DNA from: an uncultured Bacteroidales bacterium
GTDB lineage: Bacteria > Bacteroidota > Bacteroidia > Bacteroidales > Muribaculaceae
Direction of reading: 5' to 3'
NCBI GenBank assembly: GCA_945829225.1
Contig: CALZTY010000002.1
Location: 73,060-135,904, forward strand
Length of the DNA: 62,845 bases
The notes beneath the pieces were generated by a model that did not search any database, was not told where the DNA came from, and saw nothing but the letters and a program-made list of their open reading frames with translations. The translations under genes were made by a program, and so were the position numbers. The number at the start of each line of letters is the position of its first letter. The stretch's first letter is position 1. Below, piece after piece: positions 61,220-62,845 of this stretch.

Positions 61220-62011
61220 ATGAAAAAATTACTTCTTACATTCGTAGCAATCATAGCAGTCGCCATTATGGGCAACGCTAAGTCAACCAAGTTGGACATC
61301 AACGGCAAATTCTCAGGCATCAGCGTCAGCGGCAACATCGAGGTGACCTACACCCCTTCCACCAAGGTTAGCGCCAAGGTCAATGCTCCCGCAGGTGTCG
61401 AGGTAAAAGCCTCAGTAGTAGATAACGTCCTCACCCTCTCATCAACCGGCAACGCACAGGGCGACATCAAGGTCACCATCACCGGTCCCGCACTCGACGC
61501 CATCAGCACCACCGGCAATGCCGAGGTGAAGGTTGAATCTCCCATGAACACCACCGCCCTCGCCATCTCAGCCACCGGCGACAGCGAAGTGAAATTAGTC
61601 GGCGTCATCGCCTCCAACGTAGCCGTCAAGGCTTCGGGCAACTCCGAGGTGAAGTTTGACGAACTCATGTGCGAGAACCTTGCTCTCGACTGCTCAGGCA
61701 ACGCCGAAGCCGACTTTGGCACCCTCACCGGCAACGTCATGGCTATCAATGGCTCCGGTAACGCCGAAATCGACATCAAGCGCATCGCTCTCGACCGCCT
61801 CGCCGTCAACTGCTCGGGCAACGCTGAACTCGAAGTTGCCGGTCAGACCAACGTCATCACCTTCAACGCCTCCGACAAGGCTCACATCGACGCCTCTGCA
61901 CTCGCCGCTAATGGCGGTAGCGCCTCAGCCTCCGGCTCCGCTTTCATCAAGTGCCACGTCGCCGGTCTCAACGCCGTAACATCCGAAACAGCAACTATTC
62001 ATAACGTCTAA
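61220..62011 (+). CDS. DUF2807 (GIN domain) secreted beta-helix-like protein
   Basis: The 263-residue product has a signal peptide (MKKLLLTFVAIIAVAIMGNA) and a repeat every about 20 residues of the form S/T-G-N/D-A/S-E (SGNIEV, TGNAEV, TGDSEV, SGNSEV, SGNAEA, SGNAEI, SGNAEL). That is the right-handed parallel-helix pattern of DUF2807, sometimes called a putative autotransporter head domain. No anchor or sorting tail is visible, so it may stay in the periplasm. The frame opens earlier at 61151; the ATG at 61220 gives the signal peptide. A strong terminator follows. Confidence 0.88.
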   Translation: MKKLLLTFVAIIAVAIMGNAKSTKLDINGKFSGISVSGNIEVTYTPSTKVSAKVNAPAGVEVKASVVDNVLTLSSTGNAQGDIKVTITGPALDAISTTGNAEVKVESPMNTTALAISATGDSEVKLVGVIASNVAVKASGNSEVKFDELMCENLALDCSGNAEADFGTLTGNVMAINGSGNAEIDIKRIALDRLAVNCSGNAELEVAGQTNVITFNASDKAHIDASALAANGGSASASGSAFIKCHVAGLNAVTSETATIHNV

Positions 62012-62037
62012 CTCACAAACACACACTCATCCCTCTC

Positions 62038-62069
62038 GGAGCACCGCCCACCGCGGTGCTCCTTTTTTT
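62038..62069 (+). terminator. intrinsic terminator of the DUF2807 gene
   Basis: Perfect 10-bp stem GGAGCACCGC/GCGGTGCTCC (62038-62047, 62053-62062) and seven Ts. Confidence 0.9.
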
Positions 62070-62089
62070 GCTCACTAAGCACACTATAC

Positions 62090-62122
62090 AAAAAAACGCA
62101 CTAACTTTTAAGTTAGTGCGTT
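62090..62122 (-). terminator. intrinsic terminator of the tRNA-Ser gene
   Basis: Perfect 13-bp stem AACGCACTAACTT/AAGTTAGTGCGTT (62095-62107, 62110-62122). On the minus strand it is followed by a T-run. It lies 5 nt beyond the tRNA 3' end and belongs to the tRNA transcript. Confidence 0.85.
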
Positions 62123-62127
62123 GATTG

Positions 62128-62183
62128 CGGAGTGAGGGAGATTCGAACTCCCGAACCGCTTTTGACGGTTACACGCTTTCCAG
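62128..62183 (-). tRNA. tRNA-Ser(GGA), 3' part only
   Basis: On the minus strand the segment begins in the anticodon loop (CTGGAAA, anticodon GGA) and runs on through GCGTG, the long variable arm (AACCG/CGGTT), the T arm GGGAGTTCGAATCTCCC and the acceptor strand TCACTCC plus discriminator G. The 5' half is missing: the bases before the loop (AAAGT) cannot pair with GCGTG as the anticodon stem needs. Breaks at the anticodon loop are a usual site for tyrosine recombinases. The intact gene should be at the far end of the element to the right. Confidence 0.85.
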
Positions 62184-62247
62184 ACTTTAGTAAATTTCAC
62201 CCAAATAGTCTGATTAATAATAAGTTATGATTTTGTAAATTGAAAAT

Positions 62248-62266
62248 TTGCGAGTACTTTGCGAGT
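62248..62266 (+). repeat. short tandem repeat near the element end
   Basis: TTTGCGAGT occurs twice (62248-62256, 62258-62266) between the tRNA fragment and the XRE gene. Such arm-type repeats are often bound by integrases. Confidence 0.4.
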
Positions 62267-62268
62267 GG

Positions 62269-62751
62269 CTATTTTATCTCCAAAATGTGCTCAAAATCAA
62301 TGCCTTTACGGGCACAAAGCACTTGAAAGGCAGTAAGCTGGCGATTTAAGCGCATCACTTCCTCTTGAAGCTCATCGCATCTTTTGTCCTTCTTCATGAA
62401 CTGCTCTTTGAGTTCGGCGAGGTCTCGTTCGAACACCGCCATTTTGGTTAGCAATATGCCATCGGTGGGAGCAGGGGTAGCTACATTCTTATAGTTGCTA
62501 TATCCGTTATTGTCACCAACATTTCCTTCGTTATGAATACTTACACACTCGCTTGCATCATAATAAAACTCCTCTATGTTGGTAATTCCCATTTTTTCGA
62601 CCAATCTGTTGATATAGACCTGCGACACTTGTGTTTTTCCGCTTTCCATTGAGGAAATAGAGCTTTGTGGCAATCCAAGTATCGCGGCCAATTCACTTTG
62701 TTTCAGACCCATTGATTGGCGAAACTTCTTCAAATCGAATTTTTGTGCCAT
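62269..62751 (-). CDS. XRE-family regulator with C-terminal coiled coil
   Basis: The 160-residue product has a helix-turn-helix at about residues 8-60 (FRQSMGLKQSELAAILGL, SSISSMESGKTQVS), a polar linker, and a coiled coil at about 105-150 (ERDLAELKEQFMKKDKRCDE). It resembles repressors of prophages and conjugative elements. It is the first gene inside the tRNA-Ser scar, and a divergent promoter region with inverted repeats lies on its other side. It probably represses genes of the element to the right and its own gene. The composition is AT-rich, unlike the chromosome to the left. Confidence 0.82.
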   Translation of the reverse strand: MAQKFDLKKFRQSMGLKQSELAAILGLPQSSISSMESGKTQVSQVYINRLVEKMGITNIEEFYYDASECVSIHNEGNVGDNNGYSNYKNVATPAPTDGILLTKMAVFERDLAELKEQFMKKDKRCDELQEEVMRLNRQLTAFQVLCARKGIDFEHILEIK

Positions 62752-62782
62752 TAGATTGATATTGAATATTGAAATATTTTTG

Positions 62783-62842
62783 CAAATTTATTTGGCATAT
62801 CGGGAATATATCGCTATATTTGCAGAAAATTTGACGATATAT
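62783..62842. promoter_or_regulatory. divergent promoters and operator-like repeats of the right-hand element
   Basis: Minus strand: TAAATTTG (62783-62790) serves the XRE gene. Plus strand: TTTG (62791-62794), a 20-base spacer and TATATTTG (62815-62822) form a perfect promoter pointing off the window. Inverted copies ATATATCG (62806-62813) and CGATATAT (62835-62842) flank the plus -7 box and look like a repressor operator. Confidence 0.65.
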
Positions 62843-62845
62843 AGC

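Overview
The window reads as chromosome from a Bacteroidales bacterium, most likely Muribaculaceae-like. The reasons are Bacteroidetes-type promoters (TTTG, about 20 bases, TAnnTTTG), a SusC/SusD glycan locus, GldD/GldE, Omp28-like and DUF6029 proteins, and several secreted proteins with type IX-secretion-like C-terminal tails. Most genes are GC-rich at third codon positions. Islands that are visibly AT-richer (hicAB/NYN, DUF4160/DUF2442, the restriction-modification block and the right edge) look acquired.

Layout, left to right. 1-1189: end-truncated secreted protein. 1280-2275: acyltransferase. 2421-9954: six-gene minus-strand operon of exported proteins with thioredoxin-like CxxC centres (an Omp28-like lipoprotein, a TlpA-like thioredoxin, a large CxxC protein), a DUF6029 outer-membrane protein and tailed secreted proteins. 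10184-11958: hicAB toxin-antitoxin and a NYN-domain gene preceded by a short RNA/attenuator. 12047-16291: an SDR epimerase and a large mosaic surface protein. 16451-20865: palindrome cluster, then an orphan two-gene unit of a 795-aa protein and a phage terminase-like ATPase/nuclease. 20973-26487: speA-truA and a siderophore/cobalamin-type ABC importer. 26488-29232: DUF2442/DUF4160 pair, DegT aminotransferase, GT2. 29530-33162: an ECF sigma gene whose last 106 bp are repeated about 3.1 kb downstream, bracketing a Type II restriction-modification pair and a truncated GNAT gene. 33322-37451: nucleotidyltransferase-galM-galE-galK. 37502-48292: galactan utilisation locus (GH53-GH2 fusion, GH53, SusE-like, SusD, SusC). 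48576-51804: short malic enzyme and two AraC regulators. 52082-55319: a starch-binding-type bead protein and an AAA ATPase. 55481-61032: yqeY, serS, gldE-gldD-PPTase and a GH13 enzyme. 61220-62011: DUF2807 protein. 62090-62845: the 3' part of tRNA-Ser(GGA) with its terminator, then an XRE regulator, which looks like the edge of an integrated element continuing to the right.

Working together: the galactan locus and the adjacent Leloir genes form one logical pathway. Surface GH53 cuts beta-1,4-galactan, SusCD imports the oligosaccharides, GH53-GH2 releases galactose, and GalM/GalK/GalE carry it to UDP-glucose. No galT is present; the adjacent nucleotidyltransferase is the obvious candidate to fill that step. 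The points most worth a second look are the duplicated sigma-factor end around the restriction-modification island, the orphan terminase pair, the tRNA-Ser attachment scar, the GH53-GH2 fusion with galT-less Leloir genes, a short RNA in front of the NYN gene, and four genes whose -7 promoter box lies exactly 4 nt before the start codon, implying leaderless mRNAs.
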